DNA from: Podospora comata
Lineage: Eukaryota; Ascomycota; Sordariomycetes; Sordariales; Podosporaceae
Direction of reading: 5' to 3'
Assembly (NCBI GenBank): GCA_017354895.1
Contig: CP071498.1
Location: forward strand, 2,604,001-2,668,000
DNA: 64,000 nucleotides
Shown here: positions 1 to 10,459 of the stretch, in pieces
How positions within the stretch are numbered: the stretch's first letter is position 1
Layout: the number at the start of each line of letters is the position of its first letter
Notes under the pieces: generated by a model
The model's input: only the letters and a program-made list of their open reading frames with translations
Told to the model about the DNA's origin: nothing
Database searches by the model: none
Program-made: the position numbers and the translations under genes

Positions 1-340
1 GGCATTCCAGATGCAGCTTCCTCCTCTCCATGAGCCAATCAACCTTCAGTTTCACGCCGGTATCGACGAGCCGGTAGAAATAGCGAGAGGTGTGCTTGAG
101 GGATAGAGCATCAGGATAGATGAGATGTTGTGTGATTATCAGATGGATCTCTGGTGGCAGTTGGGAAAAGCCCCTTTTTGGTTGAGCGCCGGAATCATCA
201 TGATGAGGCAGTTCGCAATCGGCCGCCGGGCCGGAAGTGGAGTTGGGTCCGGAAGACGTCAATGTGGGTTTCCGGTTCGGCGGCGGTGTGGAGCGCAGGT
301 TATCCTGCAGAACGTTGCGGCGGCGGCGGATGTGGAACAT
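1..340 (-). CDS. F-box protein, N-terminal part (runs off left edge)
   Basis: An open frame on the minus strand starts at the ATG at 340-338 and stays open to the window edge (113 codons). It has no stop in the window, so the C-terminus lies outside. Residues 1-57 are basic and then Ser/Pro-rich, probably disordered. From residue 61 the sequence reads LPPEIHLIITQHL, then YPDALSLKHTSRYFYRLVD, the typical start of a fungal F-box (LPxEIxxxI...L..L..TSR.F). F-box proteins bind Skp1 and bring substrates to SCF ubiquitin ligases; the substrate-binding part is not visible here. A TATATATA stretch about 100 bp upstream of the ATG fits a promoter. The F-box call is fairly safe; the target is unknown. 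Confidence 0.72.
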   Translation of the reverse strand, partial: MFHIRRRRNVLQDNLRSTPPPNRKPTLTSSGPNSTSGPAADCELPHHDDSGAQPKRGFSQLPPEIHLIITQHLIYPDALSLKHTSRYFYRLVDTGVKLKVDWLMERRKLHLEC

Positions 341-440
341 TTCTTCAGCGGGCTACAAATGACAGACAAACAAGAGCTTGACAGTGGTTTGTTTAAGGAG
401 AAGCAGTCAATCAGACATGCGGGTGAGGTTGGAGAACACG

Positions 441-450
441 GGTATATATA
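441..450 (-). promoter_or_regulatory. candidate TATA box of the F-box gene
   Basis: A TATATATA-type stretch lies about 100 bp upstream of the minus-strand ATG at 340. It is assigned by position and composition only. Confidence 0.35.
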
Positions 451-828
451 ACACCAGAAACGAGATTCTGCCTGGAGTCCTCCCCATCGTTCAAACTGGC
501 ATCAAGTGCGAGGGCTCAGCTGAGTGATTCGCGGGTGATTCCAGGGTTGTTGAGACAAGACCTGTGGCGCTTGGTTAGCGGGCTTTGAACCCCTGTAACT
601 CGCATCTCGTTTTTGGTGTGCCTGAAAAGAGCCCCTGAGGGCTGCGTCATCTTTGCGACGACTTTTTTGGAGGACAGGTATTTGGATGGAGCGCAGATGG
701 TAGATAAGATACCGTTTAGATGATGCTGAGATGGTGGACAGTGATGCTCAAGAACCTCTGAGCTCGAGGTATCGAGCTGGTTAGCTTGCTACCCTCACCA
801 CAAAATAATTAGCGGTCGAAAGTAGGTC

Positions 829-986
829 AAGCCCATATTATCTCACAAACCATACCTCGAAAGATAATCGTCTTACGTTTTAAAAATACTCAATACGTCT
901 TAAAAGATAGTTCATAAGCCTTAAAAGATATTTTAAGGGCCTAATAATGTACTTTTGAGGCATGGTTCACAGTATAATATGGGGTT
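829..986. mobile_element. MITE-like inverted-repeat element A with 21-bp internal units
   Basis: The two ends match as inverted repeats. The left end reads AAGCCCATATTAT, then AACCATACCTCGAAAG. The right end, on the other strand, reads AACCCCATATTAT, then AACCATGCCTCAAAAG. About 30 of 36 aligned positions agree, and two of the differences are G/A transitions as RIP would leave. The interior is AT-rich and made of degenerate ~21-bp units shared with the element near 22.5 kb. It has no coding capacity. It could be a non-autonomous DNA transposon (MITE) or another hairpin-forming insertion. Target-site duplications are not clear; TCAA and TTAA lie at the ends. Confidence 0.55.
853..960 (-). repeat. 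degenerate 21-bp tandem units inside element A
   Basis: On the minus strand about five units of 20-23 bp follow one another. Each has the pattern aGGC, then TTA, then TATCTTTTA. Two neighbouring units are exactly 21 bp. The same unit occurs about ten times at 22554-22763. Confidence 0.6.
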
Positions 987-1230
987 AACTTACCTGCTGT
1001 GCCAATTATTCTGTAGGAGCATGCTCGTCTGAATGAATGTTTTCTCAACCGGGGTTAGGGTTGGAATGTCATGAAACCCAAGTCCAGCGAACCCACGTGA
1101 CCACGCGCCCCGCCAGCAAAGGTGCGGGGAAGAAACCGCGGAGCGGGCATGGGCAAGTGGAACTTTGGGAACCCCACTGAAGCGCTGCGTCTTCAACAAA
1201 AGCACAGGATGCCGTCCTGAAGCCGTGGCC

Positions 1231-3525
1231 ATGTCGAGCCTCAGGTCGTATAGCGACGACGACGACAGCAGCGAGTATGGCTACAACCTGAGCCCGGAGG
1301 AGGAAAGACTTCTTTGCGCACTTGCCGACCGCATATCTCCCGTGGTTCCAACGTCGGCCCCGCCAGAACCAGCGCCGACGAAAGTTCCAGCGCCCGCACC
1401 GCGGATCCCAGCTCCGCGTACGTCACGACCACCGCCCTCCCCACCCAAGCCCTCCAAGCCCTCCCAACCCACAATCGATTCAAAGGCCCCATCTTCATCA
1501 TGGGATCCGCCCGTACCCGAAGTTGTTTCGGTCTTCAGACCCCCAACAGTGCCCCAGAATAAACCGAGGCCATCGCAGCTAGTCAAGCCGAGGTGGGACA
1601 TCAGTGGCGGCATCAAACCCGATGCTTCTCAAGCCGTTGATGAAGCGCTCGACGCCCTCAGTGAGAACGACTTGAAATTTGACATCATCCAGTTCACCCC
1701 CGAAACGAACCCTCGTACCTATCGTCATGGCTCGGCAAATTCTAAGCATGTGGGCAGGGAGAGCGGTGACAGTCAGGACAGTGGAATCTGGAATGCGCCG
1801 CGCAGCAGTGGCAGCCGTGTGTCTTTCAACGTCAAGCACAAGACAGCGCGCATGTCTACCGTGGATACAATACCGGACGTCAACTACCCGGACCGTGAGT
1901 TGTCTGCCCCCGGCTTTGTCGCCTGTCTAACTGACCAGACACCTCGACTAGTGAGTCAGGCGCTTGCTGGCGTCAGCGACACGTCGTTATCTGTGTCGGA
2001 TGAGAACCCCCAACACATGCTCGAGATAGAAGTCAAGAGACGCAATGGCGTTGTTCCGTCGCCCCTCGCCCAGTTTCGATCTTTTCCAAAGAAACCACTG
2101 TCTGTTACGGATCTTACAGCCGGGCTATGGTGCGAGTTACAGCACTACTACACACTGTCGAGACTTCCGTTTGGCAGAAGGACGCAAACTCCTGCCATGA
2201 AGAGGGGCTCCAAAGTTCACGAGAAGCTCGAGCGCGAAGTTTTTCAGCCTGTTACAATCACCATCGCTAAAAAGGTGGACAATTTAGGTCTGCAAATGTG
2301 GAATGTCATTTTGGGTTTACGAACACTTCGCGATACTGGCTCAACCCGGGAACTGCAGGTTTGGGGCATGGTAGACGGCAACCTGGTGAACGGTGTCATT
2401 GACTACCTCAGCTACGAGAATCCCGATTCCGAACTAGAAGAGGAGACTCTCAGCAGTCGCGGAAGCCAAACCACCGCCTCACAACGCCTCGCTGACACCA
2501 TGATGCAAGTCTACATAACCGACATCAAGACTCGTCTCACTCCCAAGCCCCCGTCTAAACCCCAGGTCCACATGTCCCTGATCCAGCTGTTCCTGTACCA
2601 CCGTTTTCTCAGTGAGATGGCCTCGGACAAACTCGACTACTTCCAGATCTTTGGCCGGTACAACTTGAACCCAGAGGAACCCTTCTCAGACTCGTTTATG
2701 GCTCAAATGGGCGCTCTGCATGAAGAGGTGTTTGAGAATGGGGATTCAGAAAGCGAAACGGAAGGGGCGTCAGAATGGGGGTATGAGTCCGAAAACGCCA
2801 GGACCACCACTACATCCACGACAACCACCACGACGGAATCCTCTGCTTATTTCTCTGCCCCGGCGTCACCCGGTGCAGGGAAACGACCCAAGGGTCTCAA
2901 GTACGGCAATCTCCAATCGTTGCTAGGGCTTTTGAAGTTTGAGCTCCAGGTCACCTTTCCACATGGAGTATCGGATATCGGACAGATAGTAGCTGTGGAA
3001 TATCGCTATCGAGGCAAGGGGAAGGCACCGGCTGCTGCTGAGGAAGAAGATGAAGACGAGATAGACAAGGATGAGGGGAGGGTCATCTCCACGACTACGT
3101 ATTTTGTCGAGCCGGGCACGCTGGATACGTATCTTGCGCAGACTATGCCTTGGTGGAAGGGGGAGAGGGAGCCGAGGGGGGTGGAGATGGAGGATGCGTT
3201 CAAGTGTGGGTATTGCGAGTTTGCAGGGGAGTGTGAGTGGAGGGCGAAGATGGATGATGAGGTGGTCAGGAAGGCGAGGGCGAACAGGGCTAGACGAGAA
3301 AGGAAGAGGATGAAGGAGGAGGGGGCGGTGGTTGTTGGGGAGGGGTTGGAGGGGGAGCAGGGGAAGAAGCCGGTTTTGGAGGAGTATAGTGGGGATGTGG
3401 AGGAGTATAGTGGGGATGTGGAGGAGAGCGCGTCGCAGAGGAAGAAGGGGAAGAAGAGGGGTGGTGAGGAGAAGAGTAGGAGTAGGAAGAGGCAGAGTGC
3501 CAGTCAGGAGGGGATTGCGTGGTGA
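1231..3525 (+). CDS. EXO5: exonuclease V (EXO5/Dem1), Fe-S single-strand DNA exonuclease
   Basis: Exons 1231-1894 and 1952-3525; about 745 aa. The 57-nt intron (GTGAGT, CTAAC, TAG) is a multiple of three and lacks stops, but splicing restores a smooth YPDLSQAL. The first ~190 residues are Pro/Ser-rich; the nuclease core follows. A Cys at ~282 (LWCELQHYY) pairs with C640-x2-C643-x5-C649, the four-cysteine AddB/Exo5 Fe-S pattern. The nuclease motifs are RGSKVHEKLE, GVID and D412-x-K414. The C-terminus is basic, with a tandem EEYSGDV repeat. EXO5 degrades single-stranded DNA from its ends: in yeast it maintains mitochondrial DNA, and in animals it acts in nuclear repair. The long N-terminal extension is common in filamentous fungi. 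Confidence 0.88.
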   Translation: MSSLRSYSDDDDSSEYGYNLSPEEERLLCALADRISPVVPTSAPPEPAPTKVPAPAPRIPAPRTSRPPPSPPKPSKPSQPTIDSKAPSSSWDPPVPEVVSVFRPPTVPQNKPRPSQLVKPRWDISGGIKPDASQAVDEALDALSENDLKFDIIQFTPETNPRTYRHGSANSKHVGRESGDSQDSGIWNAPRSSGSRVSFNVKHKTARMSTVDTIPDVNYPDRELSAPGFVACLTDQTPRLVSQALAGVSDTSLSVSDENPQHMLEIEVKRRNGVVPSPLAQFRSFPKKPLSVTDLTAGLWCELQHYYTLSRLPFGRRTQTPAMKRGSKVHEKLEREVFQPVTITIAKKVDNLGLQMWNVILGLRTLRDTGSTRELQVWGMVDGNLVNGVIDYLSYENPDSELEEETLSSRGSQTTASQRLADTMMQVYITDIKTRLTPKPPSKPQVHMSLIQLFLYHRFLSEMASDKLDYFQIFGRYNLNPEEPFSDSFMAQMGALHEEVFENGDSESETEGASEWGYESENARTTTTSTTTTTTESSAYFSAPASPGAGKRPKGLKYGNLQSLLGLLKFELQVTFPHGVSDIGQIVAVEYRYRGKGKAPAAAEEEDEDEIDKDEGRVISTTTYFVEPGTLDTYLAQTMPWWKGEREPRGVEMEDAFKCGYCEFAGECEWRAKMDDEVVRKARANRARRERKRMKEEGAVVVGEGLEGEQGKKPVLEEYSGDVEEYSGDVEESASQRKKGKKRGGEEKSRSRKRQSASQEGIAW

Positions 3526-4375
3526 TGGTCAAAGCGGAAGAAAAGAAACCAAGAGAGATTGCCTCGGTAACGGGGAGTGAAACAAGTGTGCTGGAGATGG
3601 GGATGGACTTTGGAGGCTATATATGGTGTTCATGAGGAACGACAAGGAGAACTGCCTTGGAGATAAGATGTGTAGAAGGGGTGGAAAGAAAAAGGAGGAA
3701 AAAGAGAGAGGATCACCCACCCTTTATCATCTCCCTCGCCATCACAACACAGCAGCAGAGTTTCTCTTCCTCTTTGCTAGCTCTTGTGCGGTGGTTGCTG
3801 TTGGCTGGGTAGGTGCTGGCGGGTTGGTGGTCTTCTCTCTTCTGCGATGACGAGAGAGCTTGGAAGGCAATTTTGGAAAAGCAATTAGCGATGGATACCC
3901 GGGCTTATGACTCTATTCTTTTCTTTACAGTCAATTTTAGCACATCATTTTGGGAACATTGTTTTGTGTTGTTATAGGTTGTTTGGTTGTTGTTTGTTCA
4001 TCATTACTCTTTCTCTTTAGTCTACACTACTACCCATGTCTGCCTCTACCGCCAACAAACCAGTCCTTGTTCTATCCATCATGTCCCTATCCTACAATTC
4101 CCCTTCTTGGTGTTAACAGCTGCCAAGAAAGAAGAAGAAAAAGACAAAACTGCACAATGCATGCTCGCTTGCTTTTCAAACTTTGCCATCCCACACCCAC
4201 CCAATTTTGATAGGTACCCAAACTTTCCCATCCCGGCTTGCAAACAGAAAAGAGCCTTTCCCATATGTACTGATTCATTCCTTTTGTGACAGGTCCAACC
4301 CCTTCCAAAAAAAAAAAAGCGCATAATCATAACAGTCATTTCCCTCATCATCCACTTTCGGCATACCCCAGAGCC
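3526..4375. other. convergent 3' intergenic region, EXO5 / NIPA gene
   Basis: The 850 bp between two convergent genes presumably hold both 3' UTRs. There are T-rich and A-rich runs but no ORF with protein-like features. Confidence 0.6.
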
Positions 4376-6891
4376 TCAAATAAACTCCCCACTTCCCCCT
4401 CCCGTCCCCGTCCTCTTATGATTAGGCGGCTGCGGTGGCGGTTTACTATCCGCCCTCCCTCTCCTCCTCCCTTTCTTGTCACTCCCTGACCCAGAACTAC
4501 TCCCCCCACTCCCACTCCCACTCCCACTCCCACTCCCACTCCTCTCCCTCGGCCTCTCCTTCTCCCCCTCCATACTCCTCCGCTCCTTAAACCTCTGCCT
4601 CCTCTCCTCATAAGCCTTCAGCTCATCCTTTTCCACATCTTTTTCCGTCTTCTTCCTCGGAGGGGAAGTATTAGTATACCCCTGCGTAATACTATGCCCA
4701 TACTCCCTCGCCTTCCTATCACCCCCATCCCCCCCAACAAAAGGTCTCTTCTCCTGAACATGCTGCTGCTCATCCTCGCTGTCCTCCTCTTCCTCCTCCT
4801 CTTCGGAAAACCGCTGAATCTGCAGAGCAGGCATCGACTTGGCGGCCAAAGGATGGGGCTTAACCAGCCCTAACCTCTCCTCCTCCGTCGCGCCCGTGAT
4901 GCGCACCTGAGGGGACGAGTACCCCCTCGAGTTGAGCCCGCTTCTCTGCGGGCTGCCGCCACTCTCCAACGCCCCGTCGATGGACTGGGCTTGGTTGCGT
5001 TTGAAAATGTTTTGAAAGGAAAACTGGCGCTTTGCAGAGTGAGGCGGGGGGGTGGGTGGTGATGGGAGGGGGTGTTCGCCCTCGTTGTATTCCGGGAACT
5101 GGACCCGCCGTTTGGAACTCGAGGCGCTAGCTGTCGTTCCTGCTCTGGTTTGTCTTGCTGCTCCCAGTGGGTGCAGGAAATCATCTGATGGGTTGTTGGA
5201 AGAAGCGGGATTGTCCTGACCTGGCACTGCTATCGAGGTCAACTGGACGGGGTGCATTGGGCTTTGCACCTTTGTGGTGGAGGGGTTGTTGCTGGGCTTG
5301 TAGTCGGGGTGCCCTGGGAGGAGGGCAGACCGGGCGCGGCTGCGGATCGTGCCCATTATGCTAGAGAGGGCAGGCGAGACAGGTCTACTGGCCTCGGCGA
5401 GCTCCTCCTCGGTGGGGAAGTGTGACCAGCCGAGTGGAGGGTGAGGTGTAGGAGGAGCGAGAAAGGGGGCGCCAGAGGGCGCGGGGGAGGCACCAACACC
5501 GGTGCCGGGACGAGTGCGGTGACTGCTGAAGGTTCCGGTGCGCCTTCTTCGTAAACCGTCCCATTCGTAGAGAGGAGCTCCATTTTCGCTGACAGGGGCA
5601 AGACTCTCTTGAATCTTCTCCTCGTGCAATCGTTTGAGCTCCTCCAATTCCATCTTTTGTCTCGCGGATGACAGGCGCCTGACAATGGCAGCGGTGCCTC
5701 TAATGGCGTCCGCCTTGGGCTCAGTTTCGGGCTGGGGCTGCTCGGCAATGGTTTGGATTTGGTCGAGGTCACCGGCAAAGACGGCAGTGTCTGGGACGTC
5801 CTTGGCGGACTTGGACAGCTGCAGGAGAACAACCCCCGAGCAAATAACCAAGAATCCCATCACCACGGTGATAATCGATGTCGGTGTGCCTTTGAAACCT
5901 CTAAACAGGATTGCCGAGGTGATAATGGTGGTACTGGTAAAGTAGACATAATAGGTGGGGGTAACCAAGGCGGCGTTGAACAAATTGAGCGCTTTCTGCA
6001 TAAAGGTGTCAAAACTCCCGTCGGGTCCAGGGGTGGCAAGGAGTTGCAAAGGATTTCACCAAAGCCCCGTCGGTGTCGTTGGAAAAGGGGGTATATAAGG
6101 GAGGCACTCACGTTGAGGTAAATAATCTCGGTCAAGAGCGTAGCAATAACGAAAACCAACAGCACATACAAAAACCACTGGTTGAACTGAGGCTTTCCTC
6201 CCGCCTGGGCGATGATGGCGGCTCCCAGGCCCTGCGTCGCCACAACGCTCAGTCCGCCGATCCAACTGCAGATGGAAATGTACACCATCATATTCTTGGC
6301 GCCATACTTTGGTCCTAGCCAAAATGCGACAATAGCGCTGCCGACGATAATGACGCCCGCATAGCTCAAAAACAGCGGATGTACGACGAAGCCTTGCATG
6401 TCCTGGATGTCCTTAACAGCCGATGTTTGTGGTGCATTCATGACGATGACAACCGACCCAACGATACACAGAAAACAAGCAACCTTGCCGACCATGCTCA
6501 AGCGCTCCTTCAAGAAAATGGCCGACAAGATTGTGGTGATGACGACCGACAGGGCTCCCAGAGGGGTGACCAGAATGGCATCGGTGAAGGCGTACGCAGC
6601 GAAATTGAGTCCCTCGCCCAAGATCATCAGGACCATGCCCGCCCACCAGTAAAAGTTCTTGAGATACCCATATCCCTCGCCAGCCACCTCGTTGTACTTT
6701 TCGTTGGCGCGAAGCAGGCCAACCTTTTTGAGCACGAACGAGGTACCGATGAAGGCGCCGGAACCAATGGCGAGGCCTATACCGATCGCCTTGAACACGG
6801 GGGGTCTCTCGGAGGCGGGTGGCCCGGCGCCGCCGCCGGCGCGGATGTAGAGTTGTTGCACATGGTCGATCGCCTGTGCTGCATGCTCCAT
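4376..6891 (-). CDS. NIPA-family magnesium transporter
   Basis: Exon 1 is 6891-6112 and exon 2 is 5995-4376; about 799 aa. The 116-nt intron (GTGAGT...CAG) joins IIYLN to KALNLFNAALVTPTYYVYF, a strongly conserved NIPA segment. About nine membrane helices lie in residues ~30-335, including GSGAFIGTSFVLKKVGL and TPLGALSVVITTILSA. NIPA proteins (DUF803) are Mg2+ transporters of the drug/metabolite transporter fold, at the plasma membrane or endosomes. The ~460-residue cytosolic tail is low-complexity, with acidic runs, a Gly-Ser repeat coded by a 6-bp repeat near 4505-4545 and a Pro-rich end. Such long tails are typical of fungal NIPA proteins. The leader upstream is long and CT-rich on the coding strand. 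Confidence 0.88.
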
Positions 6892-8690
6892 GGTGTGGGT
6901 TGCGCTGGTCGTTGGCGCAACAAGCGACTCGACCGTCGCTGACCTGGTTCGAATACCGAGGGTTCTTCTATCGCTGGTCTCTCGAGCAGTCTCTGGTCTG
7001 GGGCGGCAGCTATTACGGTTGGAAGAGAGGTTTCGAAAAGGTGGTTTGCGTTATCAGGTGCGATGGAGGAAGCGGCATGAACTTTTCGTATTTGCTCTCG
7101 GAATACAAACGATTGACAACACAGGGGGCTAGAACGGGCCAAGTAAGGTGTTCGTAGGGGAATGATTGGGGGTGTGGGAACAGGTTGAGACGATGGTTGT
7201 GCGAGAGCAGGCGATATCGCGCGCTGGGTGTCTGTCGAGTCTCGCTCCTGGTTGCTGGTGCAATGACGACGACCTTGTTCGACAGGGGGGGAGTGAGATG
7301 GAGCTCTCCACACAGAAAAAAAACAAAAAAAACACAAGCAGCTTCAGGGACTGAAACAACCAAAACAACACTGCGAAAAATGCAAGAAATCGCAAAAGAC
7401 ACCAAGACACAGGAAGGTCGAGAACAGAGATTGGGATGATGGAACGGAGGACCCTTTGACGCCCAGCGACGCACAAGGGACACCGGCGCAAAAACTTGCT
7501 TGCACCAGAGGGGGCAGGTGCAGGCCGCAGACTGGGGGGGTTGAGGTGGTGGGGTTTCTGCGCCACCAGCTTGGGGTTCTGGGCTTCTGGCCCGGTAACC
7601 GAACCGTTGACCCCTGCCCGCCCAAAACTGTGGGGTTCGCTTCGTTTTGGGCAGTTCAATCGTGAAACCACTGATCGCAAGACTTTACTTTTATATCTTC
7701 TACAACAACTCAACTCTTTTATCGTGCTGCTGGCGTCATGTTTGTTCTGTTCGTATGTACTCAAAATCATACCATTGCCAGCCTCCTCTTTCTTCCTCAC
7801 TTCTCCTCCCCTCCCCTCGTGTTCTCCCCCACCCTATCCCGCTCATAGCTCCGTGACTCCACTCCACTCTTCAGCTCCTCTCCTGTGCAGCTGCATCTTC
7901 AATCTGCATCTAGCGATAGGCGTATCACCCGTCTTTCCCCCCAGTTTCCCCCGTAGTCTATCACTCTATCTCTAGATAGGATCCCCCTTCGCCGTGCAGC
8001 TGCGCAAAGGGTCGTCGTCATTCAGTGGCATCAGTGGCTAACCGCCATACCACCCTGAGCGAGCGCCTCGCCAGACAGTGACGATGATGTCAACTGGGCC
8101 ACGGAACACGTGCAGATCCCCAGGATTGATAGGGTGGCTCGCCTTGGATGTGAGACCTGGTTTCGCAGCCACATGCATGAGTGATCGTCCAATTGATGGC
8201 TTGCCAATCAATCCTTGGTCGCCCGTTGACAAGCTTTTGACCCGGGCCCGTTTGACGGTTGGCATCCAATGTCCAACGCCGGCCGGGCCTTTTTTTCGTC
8301 TGATGTTGTTGGCACCGAGTCCCTGGAGTTGTATGCCCGATGGGTAAACATAGCTGTCGGACACGGGTTGATAGTGCAGCCCGGGTAAAGGGATGCAGAC
8401 CGAGCACAGCACCAACACCGAACCCAACACTTTAGATAACCAACGGCATCTTTTATTAGGCCAACGGACCACAGTCGAATGTTGGACACTTCCACATGCA
8501 ACGGAGGACGTCTCAACGATGGGCAACCTGCACTAACAGATTTCGGTGGAGTGTACGCGAGGATCTGTTAGTAGGCTACCCCTGAACCCCTGACGAGCAA
8601 CCAAGAGTCTCAACAGTCGCCCGAGCACAACACCAAGCGCTTGGAACTGGATATTTCCAACTCATCTCCAGTATAAACGCCTGGAGCTTA
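6892..8690. other. long upstream region of the NIPA gene
   Basis: The 1.8 kb between the NIPA start and the end of the next minus-strand gene have several ORFs of 60-220 codons. All are low-complexity or start at non-ATG codons, and none has recognisable motifs. CT-rich tracts at 7780-7860 and A-runs near 7310-7340 fit UTR or promoter DNA. Confidence 0.5.
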
Positions 8691-9826
8691 CTACCAAGGC
8701 AAAACACCCCCATCCCACCTCCAAAACTGCCCCGAATTCTCCATCGTCAACTTGTCAATCTACCTTGATGTCAGCACTTCTCCAACTATGATACTAAGGG
8801 TAACATACCTGCTCAACAACCCCCCTCGCACTCTCCCCCACCCCCAAAGGCGGCCCCGCCTCAAACCCAACCGCATCCGCCAGCCCCTGTCCCATCTCCG
8901 TTTTCACCCACCTAGGTAGGTACTCATCATCAGCATCTCCATTCCCACTCCCAACACTTGACAAAAAACTCACCCCGGATGAACAACCCCAACCACCACC
9001 CCCTTTCGCTGCATCTTAAGTTCCGCCCTCAGCTTCATCACCCACCACCCCACCCCACATTTACTCAACCCATACCCCCCACAAACCAACATCCCCCCCT
9101 CCACCTCCCCCTCCGGTGTCACCAAACCCCCTATACTCCCCACCGAACTCCCAATCACGACAAACTTCCCCCCTTCCTTCTCCAACAGCGGCCATAGTGC
9201 TTTGAACAATCTGATTGGGCCGAGGGTGTTGACATTAAGGTCAGCGAGGTACTCTTCCTCTGTCGTGTCAAAGACTGATTTAAAACCTGTGGCCGAGCCG
9301 GCGTTTGCGATGAGGGTGTTGATGTGGGTGATTCCGAGGGATTGGAGGCGGGAGGGTAGGGTAGATGATGATATCTCATCTTTTGCGTCGTCGAGAAGAA
9401 TAGGGATGACGCAGCTGGTGGCATGGTGGGGGGTTGTAGCATCGAAGGGGGAGGGAGTGGAAAAGGAGCGGGTTGTGGCGATGATGGTTGTTTTGGGGCG
9501 GGCGGAGAGGAGTTTGACGATGGCGAGGCCGATCCCTGATAAAAGGAGGAAGGTTAGTTAGTTTGGTGGTGCTTGATATTGGTGGGTGGGTGGTGGGTGA
9601 CAAATACTGGGGGGGAACAAAGGAAAGGTATGAGGAGCTATAGAGAGACTGTGAAAGTGTTATGGAAGGGGGCAGTGGTAAAGGGTTAATGCAAAAGGCA
9701 GATGAGGGAGATGACGCGGGGTTGGGATGTGCCAAGATGGCAGTGTCAGCAAAGAAAAAGGGGTAAGTAAATACCCCTATTCGCCCCAGTGACCAAGTAA
9801 ACAGTGTTGGAAGAGTGATCGGCCAT
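8691..9826 (-). CDS. short-chain dehydrogenase/reductase (classical SDR)
   Basis: Four exons: 9826-9775, 9535-8974, 8911-8809 and 8759-8691; 261 aa. All joins keep frame; the introns are 239, 62 and 49 nt. Assembled, the protein starts MADHSSNTVYLVTGANRGIG, so intron 1 splits the NAD(P)-binding TGxxxGIG loop. Then come NAG (LIANAGS), a Ser region (VIGSSVGS), the catalytic YxxxK (YGLSK) and the end WRWDGGVLPW. This layout is typical of fungal ketoreductase-like SDRs of the norsolorinate-reductase/sniffer type. The substrate cannot be inferred, and no secondary-metabolite neighbours are present. The last exon is supported by the W-rich C-terminus typical of the family. Confidence 0.82.
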
Positions 9827-10459
9827 TTTGCTCGGGTTGACAGCGGCGACAACGACAAAAACGCTGCAATACTGTCAAGGTCAATTGCGTACAACACAAA
9901 GAAGATGAACAAAGGATGGAGCAGACACTGAGAAGTAGAGCAAGCAATGGAGAGGGTAGCAAGCGAACAAGACAAGACAGCTGAAGCCGACCGACAAGTG
10001 TGATCTCACGAGAACCACGGCACAGAGAGAAAGGGAAAAAGAAAAAGAGGAGAACAGGATGAGGAACAAAAAAGAATGGTTTAAATACCCTGAGACAGAA
10101 CCCGCGACCAATGATATTCCCCCTCATCATGCGTGACCACCCATCCATCCATTGCTGCCCTCGGGGCTGTCGCGTCGGGCGGGGGCGAGTTGGTCCGAGA
10201 GGAAGGGCTTGGCCGCATTGTCATCACTCATCCGAAGCGCATTTCCAAAATGATCCATAACGATACCAAAAAACATCTTCAATTGCGTGCCATCTGTGAT
10301 CGCATGAAATAAAATACAGAATAGTCTCAACAATCCCACCCAAAACGCGCTGTCCGCCCAATGTGGTATCCCGCTCATAACCAAAAACGCCAGAGTACTC
10401 CAGCCCTAACATAGGAACGAAAAGGATAAAGATGTCATGTACATTCCCACAAACAAAGG
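9827..10459. other. intergenic region, SDR promoter / ADA2 3' side
   Basis: These 633 bp hold the SDR promoter and the ADA2 3' UTR. CT-rich tracts lie on the minus strand. I see no gene; the overlapping minus-strand ORFs are low-complexity. Confidence 0.5.

Larger units (their letters stand above)
341..1230. other. intergenic region, F-box gene / EXO5 (divergent)
   Basis: This 890-bp divergent spacer has no convincing gene. Its main content is the AT-rich inverted-repeat element at about 829-986. The rest is presumably the two promoters. The EXO5 frame is open upstream to a TTG at 1165, but 1231 is its first ATG. Confidence 0.6.

Noticed and set aside
1165-1230. N-terminal extension of EXO5 from a TTG codon
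   Set aside because: The first ATG is at 1231; the upstream part starts at TTG and has no conserved residues.
6940-6955. tRNA B-box-like GGTTCGAATACC
   Set aside because: It lies in the NIPA leader and has no A box or acceptor stem.
7129-7800. 223-codon minus-strand ORF upstream of the NIPA gene
   Set aside because: It begins at a non-ATG codon, contains Phe/Leu runs from T-rich DNA and has no motif.
8038-8526. 162-codon minus-strand ORF
   Set aside because: No family signature or good splice context; treated as chance.
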